The notes under the pieces: model-generated
Seen by the model: only the letters and a program-made list of their open reading frames with translations
Told to the model about the DNA's origin: nothing
Database searches by the model: none
Source: Methylopila henanensis
GTDB lineage: Bacteria; Pseudomonadota; Alphaproteobacteria; Rhizobiales; Methylopilaceae
Assembly (NCBI RefSeq): GCF_042681025.1
Contig: NZ_JBHUER010000003.1
Coordinates: forward strand, 248,001-312,000
Reading direction: 5' to 3'
Length of the DNA: 64,000 nt
Part shown: in pieces, positions 50,777 through 56,990 of the stretch
Layout: each line of letters starts with the position of its first letter
Numbering within the stretch: position 1 is the stretch's first letter
Made by a program: the position numbers and the translations under genes

Positions 50777-50792
50777 GCGTCAGTTCGAGGGT

Positions 50793-50923
50793 CGTGACGA
50801 CGAGGGGCGGCAGGACAAGGGAATGTGCTCTTCCGGCTGAGCTACAGGTCCGATCTTGCGGACCTGGCAGGCTTCGAACCTGCGACCTCATTCGTGCATG
50901 GAGTCCTGCCTGCATTCGTCACG
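50793..50923 (-). ncRNA. Y RNA-like element 2 (tRNA-like, permuted at the anticodon)
   Basis: About 131 nt. Ends pair as CGTGACGA with TCGTCACG, and the 5' strand contains GACGAATG (motif GNCGAANG). A second helix GGCAGGAC/GTCCTGCC follows. Then the tRNA parts appear in permuted order: anticodon-stem 3' strand GAATG, variable loop AGGTC, T-arm GCAGG-TTCGAAG-CCTGC, and an acceptor closed on itself (CAGGTCCG, loop CAAGAT, CGGACCTG). U8-A9 come next, then D-arm GCTC-AGCCGGAA-GAGC and anticodon-stem 5' strand CATTC. Every tRNA stem pairs fully: 7 of 7, 4 of 4, 5 of 5 and 5 of 5. Confidence 0.8.
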
Positions 50924-50939
50924 TCAGTTCCATTCGGCC

Positions 50940-51106
50940 GAAGCCGTGACGACAAGATTCGACGAAACGTCTGGCGAGGATCGCCTTCCGGCGACCCTTC
51001 GCCCCTGCTCTGCCGCTGAGCTACGGGCCCGAGAGCCCGGCGGGACTCGAACCCGCGACCTGGTCATTAACAGTGATGTAGTTCCGTCAGCATTCGTCAC
51101 GGCTTC
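50940..51106 (-). ncRNA. Y RNA-like element 1 (tRNA-like, permuted at the anticodon)
   Basis: About 167 nt. The ends form a perfect 13-bp stem, GAAGCCGTGACGA with TCGTCACGGCTTC, and the 5' strand contains GACGAATG (motif GNCGAANG). Inside are an Asn-type anticodon loop remnant (CTGTTAA), variable loop AGGTC and T-arm GCGGG-TTCGAGT-CCCGC. An acceptor closed on itself follows (CGGGCTC then TC then GGGCCCG, one G-T pair), then TA and D-arm GCTC-AGCGGCA-GAGC. An extra hairpin with GGAA loop lies near 50975-50996. The tRNA order is circularly permuted, with the Y stem leaving from the anticodon side. Confidence 0.8.
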
Positions 51107-51119
51107 GATCCGTCCGGGA

Positions 51120-51232
51120 GACGCGACGACGAAATTGGCGAGAGGCGGAGCTCCGATAACGGTGGGTCGGGGCGGTTACCGTCCGCCAACGCTCCAGATG
51201 GTGGTGTACTCTCGGCCGGCATTCGTCGCGTC
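51120..51232 (-). ncRNA. Y RNA-like element 0 (weakly tRNA-like)
   Basis: About 113 nt. A perfect 10-bp end stem, GACGCGACGA with TCGTCGCGTC, includes GACGAATG (motif GNCGAANG) on the 5' side, as in elements 1-3. The stem is extended by partly paired GTCC/GGAC flanks. The interior keeps a 5-bp arm with a 7-base loop (GGCGG-ACGGTAA-CCGCC) in the T-arm position and a CCGA/TCGG pairing in the acceptor position. The loop does not match the TTCRA of tRNA. It is the first member of the array after rsr and the most diverged. Confidence 0.65.
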
Positions 51233-51267
51233 GCCGGGACGGACCAGTCTGCTTCGGTTTCCTTGCT

Positions 51268-51295
51268 GGGACGCGGGCCCCATCGCCCGCGTCCC
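51268..51295 (-). other. Strong hairpin between rsr and the Y RNA array
   Basis: An 11-bp perfect stem, GGGACGCGGGC with GCCCGCGTCCC, with a 6-base loop, lies 6 bases after the rsr stop. There is no T-run, so it is more likely a 3'-end protector or processing signal than a terminator. Confidence 0.65.
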
Positions 51296-51301
51296 TTCTC
51301 G

Positions 51302-52855
51302 TCAGAGCTCGATCTTCTCGATGTCGCCCACCCAGTGGTCGGGCCCGAGGGTCCCGTCCGCGAAGTGGCCGATCATCTCGAACACCGCGTCGGAGAAGCC
51401 TCCGACGTTGAGGATGTCCTCGCTCTCGATCGCCTGCGTCGCCCCGTAGGGCTGGATGTCGACGCAGACCATCTTCAGGCCCGGGTTGATCGCCTTCAGC
51501 TTCCTGAAGGACTGCATCAGGGCCGTGCCAGGACCTCGCCGCCCATGCGCCCAGGACTCGTTGTCCGAGACGAACACCAGCAGGTCGACCTTGGCTTTCT
51601 CCACGGCCAGCCGCTCGACCGGAGCCGAGCAGTTGGTGCCGCCGCCGCCGACCCCTGCGAGCTTGGCCGCATTGGTCAGCACGCTGTCGCGCGGGTTGAG
51701 GTCGATTTCGACCACATCCCACTCGAACGGCATGACGCGCGCCGACCGGTTCGCCCGCAAGAGCGCGGCGGCCACGAGCGCCGCGACGTCGATGCAGCGG
51801 ACCGCGGAGGTCGCCCCCGGCCGGTAGCCGGTGACGGACGAACTCATCGAGCCCGATACGTCGGGACACACCACCACGTTCCCTGCGACCGTCGGCACGT
51901 TGGAGACCGCGGCTTCCATCGCGTCCTGCAGCGCCTCGCGCACCACGGCCGGCACGTCCTTGCCTGTGGCCGCGTAGGCCGCCATGAGCTGGTACGGGAA
52001 GACCTTGGCGCGACGGATCGCGTGGGCGTCGCGCAGGCGCTCCGCCACGAAATCCGCAAACCCCTCGACCTCGAACGCGCCGTGGCGCGCGAAGGTGTTG
52101 AGGTTCATGCGCAGCATGTGCCAGCCGGCCTTTCGGCCGACGCCGGCCCACTGCTCCCCGGTGAGGGGCAGCGAGGTCAGCATCTGGAACGGGACATCCG
52201 GAACGTCGCCGACCGGATCCTTCTTGAACGCCTCGAAGGCCCGGACGATCTCCGGAGCCGCCGCGACGTCGTAGGGACGCCCGATCAGCCAACCGAACAG
52301 CGCCGCCCGCTGAGGCGAGGCCGGGCGCGGGTGGACCATCTTGATCACGTCGGCGAGCGAGGGGGCCTGGCCCACCGCCGCGTTCAGGATCTGATGGTCC
52401 GAGGCCGCGTCGAGCCAGGCCTGGACGAGCTTCTTCGGCCTTGTGCCGAGCGACTTCCGGCCCGTGACGCCCGACCGCATGATCTGCACGAAGTTGCACA
52501 ACATGCGGCCGTTGTCGACGACCTGCGGGAAGGCGCGGACGAACTCGGTCCCTTGCATGCCCGACAAGGCGGCGAGCAGAAGCGCCGGCAGGTCCTTCAT
52601 GTGGCCGCGCTTGCGGGCGTAGACCGCAGTCCTGGCGAGGAATGCGGGCTCGACCTCATGAGCAAGCTTCAGCGCCGCCTCGAGCTGGGCCTCCGGCTCG
52701 GCGTAGAAGGTCCGGCCGAGCGAGCCCGTCACCGCGAGCTGCGCCAACTGGTGACGCGGGCCATAGGCGTAGGCCGAGGCGCCGGCGTGGTTGGTCGCGG
52801 TCGCGGCCGGAGCAAGCCGGCCGACGATCGACTTGAAGAGCGCCTTGTTGGCCAT
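51302..52855 (-). CDS. rsr: Ro60 orthologue (TROVE and von Willebrand A domains)
   Basis: A 517-residue RNA-binding ring protein. The start at 52855 (MANKALFKSIVGRLAPA) fits the sigma-54 promoter 36 bp upstream; a longer frame would run through the promoter. The TROVE HEAT-repeat ring covers about residues 1-320 (ALKLAHEVEPAFLARTAVYARKRGHMKDLPALLLAAL). The C-terminal von Willebrand A domain holds the MIDAS motif DVSGSMSSS and TNCSAP. Ro binds Y RNAs and misfolded RNAs and, with PNPase in Deinococcus, degrades structured RNA. Its Y RNA partners appear to be encoded just downstream. Confidence 0.93.
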   Translation of the reverse strand: MANKALFKSIVGRLAPAATATNHAGASAYAYGPRHQLAQLAVTGSLGRTFYAEPEAQLEAALKLAHEVEPAFLARTAVYARKRGHMKDLPALLLAALSGMQGTEFVRAFPQVVDNGRMLCNFVQIMRSGVTGRKSLGTRPKKLVQAWLDAASDHQILNAAVGQAPSLADVIKMVHPRPASPQRAALFGWLIGRPYDVAAAPEIVRAFEAFKKDPVGDVPDVPFQMLTSLPLTGEQWAGVGRKAGWHMLRMNLNTFARHGAFEVEGFADFVAERLRDAHAIRRAKVFPYQLMAAYAATGKDVPAVVREALQDAMEAAVSNVPTVAGNVVVCPDVSGSMSSSVTGYRPGATSAVRCIDVAALVAAALLRANRSARVMPFEWDVVEIDLNPRDSVLTNAAKLAGVGGGGTNCSAPVERLAVEKAKVDLLVFVSDNESWAHGRRGPGTALMQSFRKLKAINPGLKMVCVDIQPYGATQAIESEDILNVGGFSDAVFEMIGHFADGTLGPDHWVGDIEKIEL

Positions 52856-52890
52856 CGTCCTCGTCTCCCGTTCGGTTTCGCCGAGATCAT

Positions 52891-52907
52891 TGCGAGCACC
52901 GTGCCAA
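52891..52907 (-). promoter_or_regulatory. Sigma-54 promoter of the rsr / Y RNA / rtcB operon
   Basis: Minus-strand sequence TTGGCACGGTGCTCGCA matches the consensus TTGGCACG-N4-TTGCA at all but one position. It lies 36 bp upstream of the rsr start and is divergent from rtcR, whose product activates sigma-54 promoters of RNA-repair operons. Confidence 0.88.
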
Positions 52908-52931
52908 TCCGTGGGAAGCGCCATCGGATTT

Positions 52932-52961
52932 TTGGAAAAGTCCAAGACTTTGTTGGAAAAG
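52932..52961. promoter_or_regulatory. Tandem TTGGAAAAG sites, candidate RtcR enhancer
   Basis: TTGGAAAAG occurs at 52932-52940 and again at 52953-52961, 21 bases apart, two helical turns. They lie 25-70 bp upstream of the sigma-54 element, where an enhancer-binding protein would bind. RtcR is the natural ligand; this is inference from spacing and repetition. Confidence 0.45.
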
Positions 52962-53018
52962 ATTTTTTGGGAACGTCTTGCCAAGCCCTGGCGGCGCTTT
53001 CGCGATCCGCGATTTCCT

Positions 53019-53032
53019 GATATTTAAATATC
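53019..53032. promoter_or_regulatory. AT-rich palindrome before rtcR
   Basis: GATATTTAAATATC is a perfect 14-bp palindrome 28 bp upstream of the rtcR GTG start. It may be part of the rtcR promoter or an operator. Confidence 0.4.
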
Positions 53033-53059
53033 GTAGCTTATCGTACGGGATCATCCACG

Positions 53060-54664
53060 GTGGATCGTAAGCGGGTCGTCATCGGCTTTCTCGGCACGAC
53101 GCTCGACGCTGGCCGACACAATCGCTTCGAGCGCTGGCGGCCGTCCGTCGACCTGTTCCTTCATCCCGAACTTCCCGTCGACCGGCTCGAGCTGATCCAC
53201 GGCGAGAACTCGGCGTCACTCGCCGACCGCGTCGTCGGCGACATCGCGCAGGTCGCCCCGCAGGCGGAGGTGCGCCGGCACCTGATGCCGATGAAGGACC
53301 CATGGGACTTCGGCGAGGTCTATTCGGCGATGCACGACTTCGCCCGGACCTACCCGTTCGATACCGAGGCTGAGGACTATCTCGTCAACATCACGACCGG
53401 CACGCATGTCGCGCAGATTTGCTGGTTCCTGCTGATCGAGGCGCGCTTCGTGCCGGCCACGATCCTGCAGCTGTCGCCGCCGAGGCGCGTCCACGAAAGC
53501 GAGACGAAGCGGAGCTCCTACAGCGTCATAGACATCGACCTGTCGCGCTACGATCAGATCGCGACCCGCTTCCGACGCGACCGCGACGAGGCCGCGAGCT
53601 TCCTAAAGTCCGGCATCGCCACCCGCAACGAAGCCTTCAACCGGATGATCGACCGCATCGAGCGGGTGGCGATCCGCTCCAAGGCGCCGCTGCTGCTGTG
53701 CGGGCCGACCGGAGCGGGAAAGTCGCAGCTCGCACGGCGCATCTACGACCTCAAAAAGTCCCGCCGGCAGGTCGGCGGCCCCTTCGTCGAAGTGAACTGC
53801 GCGACGCTGCGCGGCGACAGCGCCATGTCGACCCTGTTCGGCCATGTGAAGGGCGCCTTCACGGGCGCGGCGCAGGACCGGGCAGGTCTGTTGAAGGCCG
53901 CCGACAAGGGCATCCTGTTCCTCGACGAGATCGGCGAACTCGGGCCCGACGAGCAGGCGATGGCGCTGCGGGCGATCGAGGAGAAGCGTTTCCTGCCCGT
54001 GGGCTCGGACAGGGAGGTGGCGAGCGACTTCCAGCTGATCGCCGGCACCAACCGCGATCTTTCGGAGGACGTCCGCGCCGGCCGCTTCCGGGAAGATTTG
54101 CTGGCGCGCCTCAACTTGTGGACCTTCGACCTGCCGGGGCTCGCGGATAGGCCCGAAGACGTCGAGCCGAACCTCGATTACGAACTCGACCGCTATTCCG
54201 AGCGCGAGGGTTCTCGCGTCTCCTTCAACCGCGAAGCGCGCGAAAAATATCTCGCCTTCGCGACCTCCTCGGCTGCGGCGTGGTCGGCGAACTTTCGCGA
54301 TCTCGGGGCCTCGGTCACACGCATGGCGACGCTCGCTCCAAAAGGCCGCGTCGACGCCGAGACGGTCGACGAGGAGATCTCGCGGCTTCGGCGAGGCTGG
54401 GGCGCAAGACGGGACAAGCGGGAGGCCGAGCTGCTCGAACTGCTCGGGCCGAGCGGTTTGGCCGAGATCGATCTGTTCGACCAGGTGCAACTCGCCGAGG
54501 TCGTCAGCGTCTGCCGTCGGGAGGCCACCGCCAGCGCCGCCGGTCGAGCCCTGTTCGCCGCCAGCAGAGCGAAAAAGGCGAGCGCCAACGACGCCGATCG
54601 ACTTCGAAAATACCTGGCGCGTTTCGGGCTGGATTGGAGCGCTGTGCGCGCCATGACGCCGTAG
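53060..54664 (+). CDS. rtcR: RtcR, sigma-54 activator of RNA-repair genes
   Basis: A 534-residue regulator with GTG start at 53060. The N-terminal 180 residues (VVIGFLGTTLDAGRHNRFERWRPSVDLFLHPEL, LVNITTGTHVAQICWFLLIEARFVPA) are the CARF-like sensor typical of RtcR, which is known to respond to cyclic-phosphate-ended tRNA fragments. The AAA+ domain has Walker A GPTGAGKSQ (K221), GAFTGA at 265-270 and LFLDEIGEL. A C-terminal DNA-binding part follows. It is divergent from rsr, and the sigma-54 promoter of rsr lies between them. Confidence 0.94.
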   Translation: MDRKRVVIGFLGTTLDAGRHNRFERWRPSVDLFLHPELPVDRLELIHGENSASLADRVVGDIAQVAPQAEVRRHLMPMKDPWDFGEVYSAMHDFARTYPFDTEAEDYLVNITTGTHVAQICWFLLIEARFVPATILQLSPPRRVHESETKRSSYSVIDIDLSRYDQIATRFRRDRDEAASFLKSGIATRNEAFNRMIDRIERVAIRSKAPLLLCGPTGAGKSQLARRIYDLKKSRRQVGGPFVEVNCATLRGDSAMSTLFGHVKGAFTGAAQDRAGLLKAADKGILFLDEIGELGPDEQAMALRAIEEKRFLPVGSDREVASDFQLIAGTNRDLSEDVRAGRFREDLLARLNLWTFDLPGLADRPEDVEPNLDYELDRYSEREGSRVSFNREAREKYLAFATSSAAAWSANFRDLGASVTRMATLAPKGRVDAETVDEEISRLRRGWGARRDKREAELLELLGPSGLAEIDLFDQVQLAEVVSVCRREATASAAGRALFAASRAKKASANDADRLRKYLARFGLDWSAVRAMTP

Positions 54665-54706
54665 CGCCAGAAGCTGTCGCTGGCGACTCGCCGCATTGCG
54701 GACATC
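54664..54706. repeat. Dispersed repeat, copy 3 (A module only)
   Basis: CGCCAGAAGCTGTCGCTGGC and then GACTCGCCGCATTGCGGACAT, identical over about 41 bases to the A module at 49094-49134, in the same orientation. It starts at the last base of the rtcR stop codon. Copies 2 and 3 thus bracket the RNA-repair locus. Confidence 0.85.
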
Positions 54707-54878
54707 GTCGTTCAATGCGGGACATGGTCGACCGACGCCTCGCAGCAGCCGCAGGACGGGTCCTTGTGGACCACCATCCGCGGCTTGGCCCCGGCGCGGG
54801 GAGATTAACGTCTTCGAGCCGCGTGCGCATGAATAGCCTGCCGCCCTATCAGGCTTCGCCTCTGGGGACCGTACCGGG

Positions 54879-55763
54879 TCAGCGCGCGTTTGCAGCTGAA
54901 GGCGTTGCGAACGCCTCGGCCAGCAGGTCGATCAGCACCCGCACCTTTCGTGGCAGATGCTGCCCCTGCGGCCGCACGATGTAGATGCCGACCGCGGGCA
55001 GGTCATAGCTTTGCAGCACCGGTGTCAGCGCGCCTTCGGCGACGTAGGGCGCAGCGATGATTTCTCCCAATACGGCAATGCCGACACCTCTTGCAGCCGC
55101 CTCCGCGATAACGAAAGCGTTGTCTGCTTTGAACCGACCCTGCGGGCGTAACGGAATCGTTTCACCACCGCGTCTGAAGTTCCAAACGTCCGCGCCAGGC
55201 GTGAGGCACGAGTGCTGCAGAACGTCGGATGGCGTTTGCGGCTCGCCGTGCTCCGACAGGTAGGTGGGACTTGCATAGAGGCGAACAGGGAGCTCACCGA
55301 CTTTGCGCGCCACCAGATTTGAGTCGGACAGGTATCCGACGCGAATGGCGCAATCGAAGCCCTCGGCGGCGAGGTCGACATAGCGATCATTGAAGCGAAT
55401 GTGGACGTGCAGATCCTTGTGCCGTTGAGCGAGTTCGGCGAGGACCGGCGCCAACTGGCGACCGAACGAGGCCGGCGCTGCGACGCGAAGTAGGCCCCTT
55501 AGCGCCCCGGCGGGCGACATGTCTTCGCGTGCATTATCGATGACCGCGCAGACCTTCGCCGCTTCATCCCGGAAATGGGCGCCGGCCTCTGTCAGAACGA
55601 CGCCTCGGGTCGTGCGGGCGACAAGCTGAGCGCCGAGTTCGTCTTCGAGCCGCAACAAGCGACGGCTGACGATCGATTTCGCCAGACCGAGCCGACGAGC
55701 GGCGGAGTTGACCCCGCCCGCGTCGGCGATCTCGACAAACACGCGAAGGTCTTCAATTTCCAA
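54879..55763 (-). CDS. LysR-family transcriptional regulator
   Basis: A 294-residue regulator. The N-terminal helix-turn-helix (MEIEDLRVFVEIADAGGVNSAARRLGLAKSIVSRRLLRLEDELG, read in two parts) and the effector domain (LLRVAAPASFGRQLAPVLAELAQRH, FDCAIRVGYLSDSNLVARKVGELPVRLYASPTYL) are standard for the CrgA-like branch. It is divergent from an NADPH-dependent FMN reductase gene, the usual layout for a LysR protein and its target. The 210-bp spacer between them should hold its site; I did not pick out a single T-N11-A motif with confidence. Confidence 0.9.
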   Translation of the reverse strand: MEIEDLRVFVEIADAGGVNSAARRLGLAKSIVSRRLLRLEDELGAQLVARTTRGVVLTEAGAHFRDEAAKVCAVIDNAREDMSPAGALRGLLRVAAPASFGRQLAPVLAELAQRHKDLHVHIRFNDRYVDLAAEGFDCAIRVGYLSDSNLVARKVGELPVRLYASPTYLSEHGEPQTPSDVLQHSCLTPGADVWNFRRGGETIPLRPQGRFKADNAFVIAEAAARGVGIAVLGEIIAAPYVAEGALTPVLQSYDLPAVGIYIVRPQGQHLPRKVRVLIDLLAEAFATPSAANAR

Positions 55764-55973
55764 ACCGACCCCCGTCTAACTGCCGTGCAGCGCGCCCCGA
55801 AAGTGTGCCTGAATTACCGACGGTTGTCAGCCGCTAGGCACCCAAGTGTTCCGGATACGGGGACGCCGAAGCCCGCTTCGGATGGCTAGTAGGCTATCAG
55901 CCGTCCGGTCATTTTTCCCCTCGCCAAGCCATTCGACGCCTGACCGGCGCGAGGCATCGAGGAGATCAAAGCC

Positions 55974-56579
55974 ATGTCCACGACAGATCACGCTAGGCCT
56001 AAGATCGCTCTGATCATTGGGACGACCCGCGGAGCCCGTTTCGCCGACGTTCCGGCCCAGTGGATGCTGAGACAAGCGCAGTCCCGCTCCGACATTGACG
56101 TCGAGCTTCTCGACCTCCGCGACTTTAATCTGCCGATGTTCGACGAGGTCGCCTCAAGCGCGTTCGCACCGAGCCAGAGCGCTGAGGCGACGCGCTGGCA
56201 GCATGAGTTGGCGCGCTTCGACGGCTTCATCTTTGTCGTCGCCGAGTACAATCATTCCTTGTCGGCTGTCCTCAAGAACGCGCTCGACCAAGCGTACAAG
56301 GAGTGGAACCACAAGCCGTTCACCGCGATCGGCTACGGGGGCATGGGCGCTGCCCGAGCCTTAGAGCACCTCCGTCAGATCGCAGTCGAGTTGCACATGG
56401 TCTCGACGCACGCGGCCGTCCACATCGGTGGGGCCGACTTCTTCACGATCTTCCCTGCTGTCGGCAACCAGCCGATCGAAACGATCGAGCAGAATCTTCT
56501 TGGCTCCGCGAAGATCGCGCTGGACGAGCTCGTCTGGTGGGCCAAGGCCACGATGGCCGCTCGCGCCTTGGACGCCTGA
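55974..56579 (+). CDS. NADPH-dependent FMN reductase-like flavoprotein
   Basis: A 201-residue flavodoxin-fold protein. The FMN phosphate loop is IALIIGTTRGARFADVPAQW, the isoalloxazine loop is VVAEYNHSLSAVLKNALDQAYKEWNHKPF, and GYGGMGAARALEHLR follows, all typical of the NADPH-dependent FMN reductase family (chromate/azo/quinone reductases). The likely role is two-electron reduction of quinones or electrophiles. It is divergent from a LysR regulator and followed by a remnant of an Old Yellow Enzyme gene. Confidence 0.9.
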   Translation: MSTTDHARPKIALIIGTTRGARFADVPAQWMLRQAQSRSDIDVELLDLRDFNLPMFDEVASSAFAPSQSAEATRWQHELARFDGFIFVVAEYNHSLSAVLKNALDQAYKEWNHKPFTAIGYGGMGAARALEHLRQIAVELHMVSTHAAVHIGGADFFTIFPAVGNQPIETIEQNLLGSAKIALDELVWWAKATMAARALDA

Positions 56580-56597
56580 GCCAGAGCAACGCGCAGC

Positions 56598-56672
56598 GTC
56601 TTCTTATTGCACGATCTCGGCAGGGTCGAGTTATCGAGCCGGCTCGTCATGGCGCCGATGGCCCGGGCGCAG
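56598..56672 (+). pseudogene. Remnant of an Old Yellow Enzyme-type reductase gene
   Basis: About 25 codons read LLLHDLGRVELSSRLVMAPM followed by ARAQ, which is the N-terminal block of NADH:flavin oxidoreductases of the Old Yellow Enzyme family. The similarity stops there and no barrel sequence follows before the next promoter. It is probably the stump of a deleted gene once co-transcribed with the FMN reductase. Confidence 0.45.
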
Positions 56673-56863
56673 GCAATACGGAGGAGACGGGCAGCGAACT
56701 GGCGGCGCGGTCATCCTAAGCGCGCCGCAAAACGGATGCGAGGTTTGAGGGCGGGCCAGGTTAGCGCCGGGTCAAACTCTAAGGCGCGACAACGATCGAC
56801 TGCGTCGGCGGTTTGGCTGATCGTCGGCTACGGGCAGGCCTCGGAACGCCGAGTGCCGGTAAA

Positions 56864-56882
56864 TTGTCGGCATTAAGTCGAC
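56864..56882. promoter_or_regulatory. Enhancer-like site 1 of the sigma-54 regulon
   Basis: TTGTCGGCATTAAGTCGAC, 62 bp upstream of the sigma-54 element at 56944. It matches the site at 60035-60053 at 16 of 19 positions. Each contains two GTCG[AG]C units 11 bases apart. Confidence 0.6.
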
Positions 56883-56943
56883 ATTGCTGGCGCTGTCACG
56901 CCAGGCGGCTCTGGTGATCAGGTGGGATTCTTCGCGCAGTCGC

Positions 56944-56960
56944 ATGGCACAGCCATTGCT
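56944..56960 (+). promoter_or_regulatory. Sigma-54 promoter of the binding-protein gene
   Basis: ATGGCACAGCCATTGCT: TGGCAC and TTGC are spaced exactly as in a sigma-54 -24/-12 promoter. It ends 30 bp before the ATG at 56991 and is inside a longer open frame, which shows that upstream ATGs are not the real start. Confidence 0.8.
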
Positions 56961-56990
56961 CATCGATCCAGGTCATCGATGGAGAGCGCA

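Noticed and set aside
50701..51060. Ordinary tRNA genes, or tRNAs with introns, between rtcB and rsr
   Set aside because: T-arm and D-arm sequences are clear, but no element has the normal order with matching acceptor strands. The adjacent, permuted pairing is better, and the long closing stems with GNCGAANG fit Y RNAs.
50793..51106. True permuted tRNA genes that mature to working tRNAs
   Set aside because: Possible in principle, but element 1 has a poor anticodon stem, element 3 a broken acceptor, and the context with rsr favours Y RNAs. No CCA-like segment is placed correctly.
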